Positions 42,229 to 50,823 of a stretch of DNA of 64,000 nucleotides are shown piece after piece (the stretch's first letter is position 1; every line of letters begins with the position of its first letter). Source of the stretch: Rhizobium skierniewicense (GTDB taxonomy: Bacteria > Pseudomonadota > Alphaproteobacteria > Rhizobiales > Rhizobiaceae); the NCBI RefSeq assembly GCF_014196515.1, contig NZ_JACIDV010000009.1, positions 1 through 64,000 on the forward strand. Direction: 5' to 3'. Both the position numbers and the translations under genes were made by a program. The notes beneath the pieces were generated by a model that saw only the letters and a list, made by a program, of their open reading frames with translations, ran no database searches and was not told the DNA's origin.

Positions 42229-43125
42229 ATGGTCCGCCCGCATCTTCCCCTCAACGCACTGCGCGCTTTCGAAGCCGCAGCACGACATCTCAGCTTCACG
42301 CGCGCGGCGATTGAACTGTGCGTCACGCAAACTGCAATCAGCCACCAGGTCAAGCTTCTGGAACAGAAACTCGGCGTCGAACTGTTCCGGCGTTTGCCGC
42401 GCGGTTTGATGATTACCGAAGACGGGCTTGCGCTTTTGCCGACGCTGCGCGCTTCGTTCGACAGCATGGCCGATATGCTGCAACGCTTCGAGGAAGGCCA
42501 TCTGCGCGATGTGCTGACGCTGGGTGCGGTCGGGACCTTCGCTGTCGGCTGGCTTTTGCCGCGCCTGGGTGGGTTTCAGACGCGCTATCCCTTCATCGAA
42601 ATCAGGCTTTCCACCAACAACAATCGCGTCGATATCGCCGCGGAGGGCCTGGACTACGCCATTCGTTTCGGCAACGGCGCATGGCATGACACCGATGCCG
42701 ACGAGCTGTTCGAAGCGCCGCATTCGATGCTGTGCATCCCCGCAATCGCGCAGCAGCTCGCCTCGCCGCATGATGTCGCAACCCAACCACTCCTGCGTTC
42801 CTACCGTGTGGACGAATGGCCGGACTGGTTTGAGGCGGCCGGTGTCTCCGCTCCGAAAATTCGTGGCATCGTGTTCGATTCGTCCGTGTCGATGATCGAA
42901 GCGGCCTTGCAGGGTGCGGGCGTTGCGCTTGCCCCGCCATTGATGTTCGGTCGACACCTGTCGTCAGGCGCGCTGGAGCAGCCGTTTCCGGTCTATGTCT
43001 CTAAAGGCTGCTACTGGCTGACGCGGCTGAAATCGCGGCCGGTGACACCTGCTATGGCCACGTTCTCGGCATGGCTGATGGAAGAATCCAAGCTTACCCG
43101 GGCAGCCCAAGCGTCAAAAAATTGA
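42229..43125 (+). CDS. AmpR-type LysR-family transcriptional regulator
   Basis: 298-aa LysR regulator that closely follows AmpR: LPLNALRAFEAAARHLSFTRAAIEL (helix-turn-helix start), TQTAISHQVKLLEQKLG, RGLMITEDGLALLP, LSTNNNRVDIAAEGLDYAIRFGNGAWH, LLRSYRVDEW, FDSSVSMIEAALQGAGVALAP and YWLTRLKSRPVTPAM. AmpR senses muropeptides (1,6-anhydroMurNAc peptides versus UDP-MurNAc-pentapeptide). The ATG at 42229 is used. A TTG 12 nt upstream is possible. It is divergent from a class D beta-lactamase instead of the usual class C. Confidence 0.92.
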   Translation: MVRPHLPLNALRAFEAAARHLSFTRAAIELCVTQTAISHQVKLLEQKLGVELFRRLPRGLMITEDGLALLPTLRASFDSMADMLQRFEEGHLRDVLTLGAVGTFAVGWLLPRLGGFQTRYPFIEIRLSTNNNRVDIAAEGLDYAIRFGNGAWHDTDADELFEAPHSMLCIPAIAQQLASPHDVATQPLLRSYRVDEWPDWFEAAGVSAPKIRGIVFDSSVSMIEAALQGAGVALAPPLMFGRHLSSGALEQPFPVYVSKGCYWLTRLKSRPVTPAMATFSAWLMEESKLTRAAQASKN

Positions 43126-43266
43126 CCTGTTCGGGTTGCCATGCGCCAGCCAGCATGCAATGACCCGCCCTTCTCAAACATCACCGATGCCATGGGCATC
43201 CTGACTGACGGGCATGAGCATGCCTCGGCCCATTTCGACCTGTCTAAAGAACCAAGGAATTTCGCC

Positions 43267-44559
43267 ATGACACGGACACTCGGCCTCGATTTCGGCACGA
43301 CCAACACGGTCATGGCACTTTCCGACAGCGGTAAAGACAGCCATTCGATGCGCTTTACCAGCAGCGCCGGAACCGCAGACAGCATGCGAACGGCCCTGTC
43401 CTTCATGAAGGACCGGACCATGGGGGCGGCTGCGCTTCACGTCGAGGCGGGTCATGCCGCCATTCAGCAGTTCATCGACAATCCGGGCGACTGTCGCTTT
43501 CTGCAATCCATCAAGACCTTTGCTGCATCCTCGCTGTTTCAGGGCACGCTGGTCTTTGCCAAGCGCCAGAGCTTCGAGGATTTGATGGAAGTCTTTCTGC
43601 GCAAGCTGAAGTCCTATGCGGGCGATGAGTGGCCCAGCGACATATCGAGCGTCATTGCCGGTCGGCCTGTGCGTTTTGCAGGTGCCAATCCCGATGAAGC
43701 GCTGGCGCTGGCCCGCTACAACGACGCGCTGACCCGCGCCGGTTTTCCGGAAATCCACTATGTCTATGAGCCCGTTGCTGCGGCCTATTATTTCGCTCAG
43801 AGCCTGAAGAAGGACGCCAATGTTCTCGTTGCCGATTTCGGCGGCGGCACCACCGACTATTCGCTTATCCGGTTCGAAACCCATGGCGGCAAGCTCTCCG
43901 CCACCCCTATCGGCCACTCGGGCGTCGGCGTCGCCGGAGACCACTTCGACTTCCGCATGATCGACAATCTGGTCTCGCCGGAAATCGGCAAGGGCAGCAA
44001 GTTCAAGAGTTTCGACAAGGTGCTGGACGTTCCGGGCGGCTACTATGTCAACTTCGGGCGCTGGAACCAGCTCTCCATCTTCAAGACCACCAAGGAGTTT
44101 GCCGACCTGAAATCTCTGGTCCGCTCCGCGCTGGAGCCGGAGAAGCTGGAAATGTTCGTGGAGCTTGTCGAACATGACGAAGGCTATCCACTCTATCAGG
44201 CCATTTCCGCCACCAAGATGGCGCTGTCGTCGCAGGAAGAAGCGGAGTTCAATTTCTCGCCGCTGGGCAAGGCGGGTCGCAAGACCGTCAAGCGCTCGGA
44301 TTTCGACCACTGGATCAGCGACGATCTGGCCAAGATCGAAGGCGCGCTGGATGAGGTGCTGGAGAAAACACAAACCGCACCTGACGCCATCGACAAGGTG
44401 TTTTTGACCGGCGGTACCTCGTTTGTGCCTGCCGTGCGCCAGCTCTTCACGCGCCGTTTCGATGCCGACAAGATCGAAACAGGCGGCGAGTTGCTGTCGA
44501 TTGCCCATGGTCTGGCGATGATTGGCGAAAGCGGCGACATTGAGCGCTGGACAGCGTGA
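43267..44559 (+). CDS. YegD-like Hsp70-family ATPase
   Basis: 430-aa actin-fold ATPase that corresponds to the nucleotide-binding half of Hsp70 without the substrate-binding domain. Motifs: LGLDFGTTNTVMAL (phosphate 1), YVYEPVAAAYYFAQ (connect), VLVADFGGGTTDYSLI (phosphate 2) and FLTGGTSFVPAVRQLF (adenosine). This matches E. coli YegD. A chaperone role has not been shown for the group. The ATG at 43267 has AAGGA upstream. The frame extends to 43141, but those 42 residues precede the ATPase core. It precedes the UDG-like gene by 43 nt and may be cotranscribed. Confidence 0.9.
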   Translation: MTRTLGLDFGTTNTVMALSDSGKDSHSMRFTSSAGTADSMRTALSFMKDRTMGAAALHVEAGHAAIQQFIDNPGDCRFLQSIKTFAASSLFQGTLVFAKRQSFEDLMEVFLRKLKSYAGDEWPSDISSVIAGRPVRFAGANPDEALALARYNDALTRAGFPEIHYVYEPVAAAYYFAQSLKKDANVLVADFGGGTTDYSLIRFETHGGKLSATPIGHSGVGVAGDHFDFRMIDNLVSPEIGKGSKFKSFDKVLDVPGGYYVNFGRWNQLSIFKTTKEFADLKSLVRSALEPEKLEMFVELVEHDEGYPLYQAISATKMALSSQEEAEFNFSPLGKAGRKTVKRSDFDHWISDDLAKIEGALDEVLEKTQTAPDAIDKVFLTGGTSFVPAVRQLFTRRFDADKIETGGELLSIAHGLAMIGESGDIERWTA

Positions 44560-44602
44560 TGACGGGGTTTCGCCAGTCGGACAGATAGGGTAGCGTCAAG
44601 CC

Positions 44603-45478
44603 ATGATCTCGGTGCAGGACCTTTCCACGGCAGAACTGGCGGCGCTTTTGCATTTTCATGCGGATGCGGGCGTGGAGTGGCTGTTGGAAGACGGCCCGCT
44701 GGATCGTTTCGCGGAGTTTGCGGCCAGCCGCCAGAACCGCCCCGCTCACCGTGAGACGCAGTCTCAGCCACAGCAGAATGAAGCACCGCCGCGCACCGCA
44801 CCATCCAAACCGTCATCGCGTGCCGCTGCACCGCCACCTGCGCCCGCCATTCAAACCAATGTCGCCATGCCGGACGATCAGGCCATTGCCGCCGCTCGTT
44901 TCGCGGCTGAGGCAGCCCGCTCGTTACCGGAGCTCAAGACAGCGCTGGAAAGCTTCAACGGCTGCAATCTGAAAAACAGCGCCCGCAACACGATTTTCGC
45001 CGAGGGCGACCCGTCTTCCGGCATCATGGTCATCGGTCCCATGCCGGATGCGGATGACGACCGCGAGGGCCTGTTGTATGTCGGCAAGACCGGCTTGCTT
45101 CTCGACCGAATGCTTGCGGCCATCGGGCTTCATCGCGCCCAGCTTCTGCTGACCAACGTTGTTCCATGGCGCCCGCCGGGCAACCGCTCTCCCTCCCATG
45201 CCGAAATGGAGATCTGCCGCCCCTTCATCGAGAGACAGGTGGCATTGGCGGAGCCCAAAGTACTGTTGCTTTTGGGCAACTTCACCGCCCGTTTTTTCTT
45301 TGGCGGCGCGGGAACGATCCATACCTTGCGCGGACAGTGGCGTGATGTCGCATCCGGCCACGGTATCGTGCCTGCCATCGCAACTCTCCACCCTCAGGAA
45401 CTTTTGAATGCACCCGCCAGTAAGCCATTGGCCTGGCAGGATTTATTGGCATTTCAGGCGCGTATTCGCGAGATGTGA
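44603..45478 (+). CDS. Family-4 uracil-DNA glycosylase-like protein, degenerate motifs
   Basis: 291-aa protein. A Pro/Ala-rich linker (about 50-85) joins an N-terminal helical part to a UDG-type domain (about 118-290). NTIFAEGDPSSGIMVIG, GLLYVGKTGLLLDRML, LLTNVVPWRPPGNRSPSHAEMEICRPF and ATLHPQELL follow the family-4 order. The active-site GEAPG is replaced by GPMPD (145-149), only one N-terminal Cys remains where CxxC is usual, and the HPS/HPA region reads HPQ. Iron-sulfur binding and glycosylase activity are doubtful. It follows the YegD-like gene. Confidence 0.8.
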   Translation: MISVQDLSTAELAALLHFHADAGVEWLLEDGPLDRFAEFAASRQNRPAHRETQSQPQQNEAPPRTAPSKPSSRAAAPPPAPAIQTNVAMPDDQAIAAARFAAEAARSLPELKTALESFNGCNLKNSARNTIFAEGDPSSGIMVIGPMPDADDDREGLLYVGKTGLLLDRMLAAIGLHRAQLLLTNVVPWRPPGNRSPSHAEMEICRPFIERQVALAEPKVLLLLGNFTARFFFGGAGTIHTLRGQWRDVASGHGIVPAIATLHPQELLNAPASKPLAWQDLLAFQARIREM

Positions 45479-45628
45479 ACGCTTCCTTTTTGAGCAGTGT
45501 GAATCAATTATGAAGAAAGCCATGCAAATGGCGCATAACAGCGGCGCAGTTCCGTTTCTTGCCGAATCTCTACCGCACTGCAATAAGTCATCTTGTCTTG
45601 GGAGGAAAAGGTTTAAGGAACCAAGGCA

Positions 45629-45817
45629 ATGACCACTCGCTTCCGTCCGGTTCACTCCGGCTTTGAAACACTCAGGCTCGCAGGCCTTGGCCCGCGCTCC
45701 AGCAATGGCTACCACCGCTTTGGTGGAACCAACGAACAGCTGACCGCTCGCGCATCGGCCCAGCAGGTTCGTACAACCCGTCCATCGGCTGTCTTCGCGG
45801 ATTTCCGCGAGCGCTGA
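45629..45817 (+). CDS. Small basic hypothetical protein, 62 aa
   Basis: A short, Arg/Thr/Ala-rich protein (TTRFRPVHSGFETLRLAG...SAVFADFRER) with no signal or membrane segment. The upstream GGGAGG and AAGGAACC sequences give a good ribosome site, and a terminator follows at 45869, which supports expression. A hairpin (CTGAGAC/GTCTCAG) overlaps the stop. No family recognised. Confidence 0.55.
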   Translation: MTTRFRPVHSGFETLRLAGLGPRSSNGYHRFGGTNEQLTARASAQQVRTTRPSAVFADFRER

Positions 45818-45868
45818 GACGACAGTCTCAGGGCTGGACCTCGTAGACTTTATGATCCGACGCTTCGC

Positions 45869-45906
45869 AGCGCCTTTCCGACGGAGAGGCGCTTTTGCGT
45901 TTTTGG
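45869..45906 (+). terminator. Rho-independent terminator after the 62-aa gene
   Basis: AGCGCCTTTCC pairs with GGAGAGGCGCT (one G-U) around a 3-nt loop, followed by TTTTGCGTTTTT. It lies 52 nt beyond the stop. Confidence 0.8.
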
Positions 45907-46008
45907 CTGACCTTGTCCCGTGCCGCAGCACTCGCCTTGATTTTTCAACACCCGGCTTGTACTCAGCTCCGCTGATACGAGTTTTAAAACAGTGTTCCTT
46001 GTTGAAAG

Positions 46009-46926
46009 ATGGCGCGCATGACATTCGACATGAGCCTGCATGAAAGCGGTCCGATCAAGAAGAAAAGACATTCTTGGTACTGGAGAGGCGTGATCTTCCA
46101 CTCCGCCCTTCTTTCGTCCATTTCAAAAACGTTCAACAACGATGCTCTTGAACGATACAAAGCATCTATCGATCTCGATTTTCAACAGGACATCAGTGGT
46201 CAGGATGTCATTCTCGTGGCCTGTGACGAGGCTTATTTCTGGCGATATGCCGTCTCCTTTATTCAATCTCTGTCGATGATAAAGGACAGGTTTTACGTCC
46301 ATCTTCATCTCATCCGACCCAACCGCGATGTGCTTGACCAGATCGAACGCCTGCGCAATGAGTTGCCGACCGTTATCTTGAGCGTCAGTGCAGATCCGCT
46401 GACGGGGCTGACTTTACCGAGACGGGTGAACATCTACTATAATAGTGCACGCTTTGTTGTTGCAGACCAACTGCTCGATCAAGGCGTGGCGCGATTGCTG
46501 ATCCTGGATGTCGATACGATTGCAAAGACATCGCCCTGGCGGAAAATCGGAAACCTGAAAAGCGAAGGTGCCTTCAGCTTCCGGCCGCATACACGCAAGC
46601 CGTGGCACAAAATCCTCGCGAACGCGGTCTATTATGGAAATTCCGACGCTGTACGCCGGTTTTCCAGACGCTTTTCAACAACGCTTCTTGCGGTCCTCGC
46701 GAAAAATCCCTCCTACCACATCGATCAGATCATACCGCATTACCTTTTGAAGATCGGGGCTCGCCAGTTCGGACAGGTTTTTGGCGATATTCCGGCTGAC
46801 CTCATAAGCCTCGATTACAATCCTAAGGCCAGTCTTTGGACAGCGAAGGGATCGGACAAGTCCTCATCCAAATTTCTGCATGAGAAGAGCAAAGTGGACG
46901 CAGCCTTTTCGTCTGACGTCACCTGA
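46009..46926 (+). CDS. GT-A-fold glycosyltransferase-like protein
   Basis: 305-aa cytoplasmic protein. The order fits a nucleotide-sugar transferase of the GT8-like GT-A type: DVILVACDEAYFWRYAVSFIQSL (donor-binding strand), VHLHLIRP, VNIYYNSARFVVADQLLDQG, then the DxD motif LLILDVDTIAKT (about 163-174) and HIDQIIPHYLL near the end. GC content is lower than the surrounding genes, which hints at transfer or relaxed selection. Acceptor and sugar unknown. The ATG at 46009 is used. In-frame ATGs at 46018 and 46030 are alternatives. The stop is convergent with the next gene. Confidence 0.65.
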   Translation: MARMTFDMSLHESGPIKKKRHSWYWRGVIFHSALLSSISKTFNNDALERYKASIDLDFQQDISGQDVILVACDEAYFWRYAVSFIQSLSMIKDRFYVHLHLIRPNRDVLDQIERLRNELPTVILSVSADPLTGLTLPRRVNIYYNSARFVVADQLLDQGVARLLILDVDTIAKTSPWRKIGNLKSEGAFSFRPHTRKPWHKILANAVYYGNSDAVRRFSRRFSTTLLAVLAKNPSYHIDQIIPHYLLKIGARQFGQVFGDIPADLISLDYNPKASLWTAKGSDKSSSKFLHEKSKVDAAFSSDVT

Positions 46927-46953
46927 GGCCTCAACCAGAATGACAGAACCAAA

Positions 46954-47814
46954 CTATTCGGGCAACATCACCGGCGACGCGTCGCGTGCGGCCAGAAACG
47001 CGTCGTTCACGTAGACGAACTTGATGGCCTGCCAGTTACAATATTCATCGAGGAATTCGCGTGAAAACCACATGCCGCTGCGCAGGCTGTCATCATGCCA
47101 GCCCATCGTGCCCTGCTCGGCAGCCTTGTTGAGCAGGCGCTGGAGATGGGTGCGCGACATCATGAACTCGCCCGCCATGGCGCGCGCGTCGACAAAGCCG
47201 ATGTCAATGCGGTCGGTTTCGCGGTCGGCGTCTTCGATACGGCTGATGAATTCGTCCATCACCAGTGCGCCTGCTTCGGTCCAGAGGAACAGGCCAACAC
47301 GCGCTGGTGGCTCTACCCAATCCTTGTGGAGTATGCAATTGCGCGCGGCCTGCGGCTGCGCCAGCGCCAGAAGTTCAGGCTGGGCCATCATCGTCGCGGC
47401 TCGGGTTCCGCCATCCATCCCATCCAGTGCCGCGAGGTTTGCGACATACCACATCAGCATGGTCTGCTCGCTAATCTGCGACGCCCTGTAGCGGCGAGGA
47501 CGCACCGTTGCGGGGCCGACCTTTTCGACATAGCGATATATTTCAAGCTGATCGAGATAGTTCTGGACGGTGTTGCGGCTGGCAATCCCGTTCTCCGTCA
47601 CCAGTTCGCGCAGTTGCGCCACCGTGAAACCGCGCGGCGTCGTCTCCAGACTGAGTGCCATGCCAGCTTGGGTCATCAACCATTTCTGGTGCGCAGACAA
47701 AAGCCGGGCGATCCTCGGATTGTCGTTGTAGGCAGCGCGAAGGTTGCGCGCGAGCCCTCGTATCGCCCCGAGCAATTTCGGATGCGCGACAAGTTCGGCG
47801 TGGGAATACCTCAT
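46954..47814 (-). CDS. Winged-helix hypothetical protein, 286 aa
   Basis: The middle part suggests a winged helix: FTVAQLRELVTENGIASRNTVQNYLDQLEIYRYVEKVGPATVRPRRYRAS (about 63-112), i.e. a recognition helix and wing. A second helical domain follows (YVANLAALDGMDGG... to the end), with SRTHLQRLLNKAAEQG resembling another helix-turn-helix. I cannot place it in a named family. The layout suggests a transcription regulator. It is convergent with the glycosyltransferase, 27 nt apart. Confidence 0.6.
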   Translation of the reverse strand: MRYSHAELVAHPKLLGAIRGLARNLRAAYNDNPRIARLLSAHQKWLMTQAGMALSLETTPRGFTVAQLRELVTENGIASRNTVQNYLDQLEIYRYVEKVGPATVRPRRYRASQISEQTMLMWYVANLAALDGMDGGTRAATMMAQPELLALAQPQAARNCILHKDWVEPPARVGLFLWTEAGALVMDEFISRIEDADRETDRIDIGFVDARAMAGEFMMSRTHLQRLLNKAAEQGTMGWHDDSLRSGMWFSREFLDEYCNWQAIKFVYVNDAFLAARDASPVMLPE

Positions 47815-48087
47815 GGCTCCCCCTGCGACAAAGCTGGTGTTACCTCATCAGACTGGCAAACAATCACCACTCTGTTGTCTTCCTGATCCGCGTATACGCC
47901 ATTTCTGGCGGTCTGAAACGCGCAAACAGGCCTTCCGCGTTTTACCCCAAACACGATACGCCACCCCAAATTGACCCTTACCGAAACGCTGGATATCACA
48001 TTCGCGCCCAAATTGAACAAAGGTTTAGTAAAAAACTAGCATTTCAGCATGTTGTCATAATAGGAAACACATTAATGCTCACGGCGC

Positions 48088-49026
48088 TCAACCCTGCGGT
48101 GTGGATGCCTTTTTCGCGGCCTTGCGGGCCAGACCCAATTGGTGCTCACGGAAAATGATGAAGATCCCTGCGCATACCACAATTGCGGTGCCGACCAACA
48201 TGCTGGCAGTGGGAATGTCGCCGAACAGGATATATGACACAGCGATACCGAACAGGATCGAACTGTATTCGAACGGCGCTATGGTAGACACCTCCGCGTG
48301 GCGATAGCTTTCGGTAAGCAAAATCTGGGCAATACCGCCTGCGATGCCGCAGGAGATCAACAATATCGCCTGCTTCAGATCGAGCCCTTCCCAATCGAAC
48401 GGCAGGCTGAGAGCCGACAGAAACGCGCCAGTGAGCGAGAAATAGAGCACGATGGTTGCTGTCTTTTCGGTCACGACCAGTTGGCGCACCTGCACCATGG
48501 CCAGTCCGCCGAGGACCGCACCCGCCAACACCGCCAAGGCACCGATCCCCTCACCTGCCGCAAAACCGCCCTGTTGCAACAGCGTCAGCTTCGGCCACAA
48601 AATGATGACCACGCCCGTCATCCCGATCACGACCGCAGACCAGCGATAGACACGCACCTGTTCTCCCAACAGCAGGGACGCAAAGACAACCGCCATAAGG
48701 GGCGAGGCATAGCCGATGGCGATGAACTCGGGCAAAGGTAGCAAGGTCAGCCCGTAAAAGCCGCATGCCATGGAGAGAACGCCAAGGCATCCGCGTTTGA
48801 AATGGCCGGATATATTCTTCGTGTAAAGTGCGCTTGAAAGACTGCGCAGCCAGGCGAGATAGATGACGATGGGAACGATGGCGAAGGCGGAGCGGAAAAA
48901 GCTGATCTGTCCCGCAGGGATATCCGGCCCGGCCGCCTTGATGCATGTCTGCATGACCAGAAAGAACGCAACGGAAATCAATTTGAAGCTTATGCCCCGG
49001 ATGGGGTTATAGGCGGCGGCACTCAT
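48088..49026 (-). CDS. EamA/DMT-family transporter
   Basis: 312-aa membrane protein with ten predicted helices in two EamA repeats, e.g. SVAFFLVMQTCIKAAGP... FFRSAFAIVPIVIYLAWL and the second repeat beginning LAVLAGAVLGGLAMVQVRQL with FSLTGAFLSALSLPF. EamA carriers export amino acids, purines or other metabolites, and specificity is not readable here. The ATG at 49026 (MSAAAYNP) is used. It is divergent from the chemoreceptor-like gene with a 298-nt AT-rich spacer between. Confidence 0.88.
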   Translation of the reverse strand: MSAAAYNPIRGISFKLISVAFFLVMQTCIKAAGPDIPAGQISFFRSAFAIVPIVIYLAWLRSLSSALYTKNISGHFKRGCLGVLSMACGFYGLTLLPLPEFIAIGYASPLMAVVFASLLLGEQVRVYRWSAVVIGMTGVVIILWPKLTLLQQGGFAAGEGIGALAVLAGAVLGGLAMVQVRQLVVTEKTATIVLYFSLTGAFLSALSLPFDWEGLDLKQAILLISCGIAGGIAQILLTESYRHAEVSTIAPFEYSSILFGIAVSYILFGDIPTASMLVGTAIVVCAGIFIIFREHQLGLARKAAKKASTPQG

Positions 49027-49324
49027 TGGAAACTGACACTCGTGGGCCCACGCGGGCGTGAGCCGGTTTCATCTCACAGGGCCACGAACTGACTCTGCAC
49101 TGCAAGAACATGGCTATCAGATATTTCCGCCGATTCTGACAGAAACTCAAGATTGAGCATTTATTCCTTCGCTTTTCATCCGACCGGTTGCCCAAAAGCC
49201 AACAGGCGACATGAAAAATGCTTTAAATATATGCAAATGATGTATTGAGCAGCAGATAATAAACGGCCACCCCTCTACTTATGACAACTTGAAGAAACCG
49301 AATATTAACCAGACTATATTCTAA
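49027..49324. other. 298-nt divergent spacer
   Basis: AT-rich from about 49190, holding promoters of the EamA gene (minus) and the chemoreceptor-like gene (plus). Nothing else is recognised in it. Confidence 0.4.
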
Positions 49325-50521
49325 ATGAGCACAATCGAGCCCGCAGTTTTCGATCCGGACGGTGAGAGAACGACACCCTGTCAACCTTCATGTAGAACAG
49401 ACGATACGCTCATGAAACCAGCCTTGAAGACACTGGGAAAAGACGCGTTGCCACCAGCAACGCCCCGCAGCATGCGTATCGTGACAGATGGAATGTCGAA
49501 CGATCTGCGGCAGTTCAGTACGGATAACACCCATATCGTCAAGCAGATCCGGCTACTGGCCATCAACGCTCTTATCGAAGCGGCACGGGCGGGTGAAGCG
49601 GGCAAAGGTTTCTCCGTGGTCGCAAATGAGGTGCAGCGTCTGGCACAGATCGCATCGGACATTTCCTCGACCTTCGAACAGAATGTCTTGAGCCGCATCG
49701 GCCTCAGCCGCGATATGGCTGAGGCGCTGGTGGAGGAAATGGAGGGCGTGCGCCTGATGGACATGGCCCAGACACTGGTCCAGCTCATCGTGCGCAACCT
49801 GTTTGAACGCACCGCCGACGTGCGATGGTGGGCAACCGATACGGCTCTCTGGCAGGCACTGCAGAGCACCGAAAAGGCAGATGCCGCCTTCGCATCAGAG
49901 CGCCTCGGCGTTATTTCGCGCTTCTATACGGTTTACATCGATCTGGTGATGACCGACCGTCGCGGCATGGTGATCGCGTCTGCCAATCCTCGCTACAAAT
50001 CCGGCCTGATCGGCCGCAACATGACGCTGGAACCCTGGTTCATCGCCGCGTCGCAGTGCCGCAGCGGTGACGAATACATCGTTGATCAGGTCAAAAGCAG
50101 CCCTTTGCATGATGACCGGGATGTTCTCGTCTATGCCACCGGCATTCGAGAAGGCGGAAAGAATGATGGCGCCTTGCTTGGAACACTCGGCGTCTACTTC
50201 GACTGGCAGGAACAAGGTCGCGCCATTGTCGAAAAGGAGGCAAATCTGCCACCGCCGGTGGCCGCGCGCACCGTGGTCCTTTTGCTGGATGGTGATATGC
50301 GCGTCATTGCCAGCAGCGATCCCGCTCTGCGCTTTACCAGCTATCCCCTTAAAAACATCGGAAATGCCATGCGTGGAAGCTACTATGCGGGGGGTGCAAT
50401 CGTCGCCTTTGCCAAGACCTTCGGCTACGAGGACTACGACGGTCTGGGCTGGTACGGTGTCGTCATCCAGCAAACGGAAAGCGAAGAGGCAATTCGCGCG
50501 AGCCTTGGACTAAAGACGTAA
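49325..50521 (+). CDS. Soluble chemoreceptor-like protein with reversed domain order
   Basis: 398-aa protein without a transmembrane segment. Residues about 71-110 match the tip of the methyl-accepting chemotaxis signalling hairpin ([20 protein letters not shown], then [20 protein letters not shown]). After a linker of helices, residues about 190-340 look like a Cache-type sensor ([29 protein letters not shown]...[10 protein letters not shown]...YATGIREGG...[10 protein letters not shown]). Normal receptors have the sensor first and the hairpin last, and much longer coiled coils. The signalling region is far shorter than usual. Interaction with CheA/CheW is uncertain. No chemotaxis gene is adjacent. 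Confidence 0.75.
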   Translation: MSTIEPAVFDPDGERTTPCQPSCRTDDTLMKPALKTLGKDALPPATPRSMRIVTDGMSNDLRQFSTDNTHIVKQIRLLAINALIEAARAGEAGKGFSVVANEVQRLAQIASDISSTFEQNVLSRIGLSRDMAEALVEEMEGVRLMDMAQTLVQLIVRNLFERTADVRWWATDTALWQALQSTEKADAAFASERLGVISRFYTVYIDLVMTDRRGMVIASANPRYKSGLIGRNMTLEPWFIAASQCRSGDEYIVDQVKSSPLHDDRDVLVYATGIREGGKNDGALLGTLGVYFDWQEQGRAIVEKEANLPPPVAARTVVLLLDGDMRVIASSDPALRFTSYPLKNIGNAMRGSYYAGGAIVAFAKTFGYEDYDGLGWYGVVIQQTESEEAIRASLGLKT

Positions 50522-50823
50522 AAGCGTTTGGTCGCAGGATCAGAACGTCGACGGCGTAACGGAATTGCTAACCAATCGACGATTTTATCGTAATATAATT
50601 CTGAAGCGGCCATAATTTCAGTAATCGTTCAACATTTAATGGAATGATGTGCCAATGCGAGACACAGTCATCGGTGACAATCGAACCGTCCGTCTGGTAA
50701 AAAATACGCGGGACATCATGTTTTGCGAGTTGCACATGAACGTGACCGACTTCAATTCGACTTTCAGGTGGCATGCGGCATGAAACCTGAGATGTGGCAG
50801 ACAAGGTTCATTCAGGAATAGTC
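50522..50823. other. 302-nt AT-rich spacer before pepN
   Basis: Contains the pepN promoter region. A minus-strand frame (50568-50804) opens with TTG inside the pepN leader. It has weak support and is not called. Confidence 0.4.

Noticed and set aside
43174-44508. Minus-strand frame of 444 codons antisense to the YegD-like gene
   Set aside because: The plus strand has intact actin-fold motifs. The antisense frame is low-complexity with no domain.
50568-50804. Minus-strand frame of 78 codons upstream of pepN
   Set aside because: It opens with TTG inside the pepN leader, has no ribosome site, and any internal ATG also lacks one. The middle looks slightly protein-like, so it is not fully excluded.
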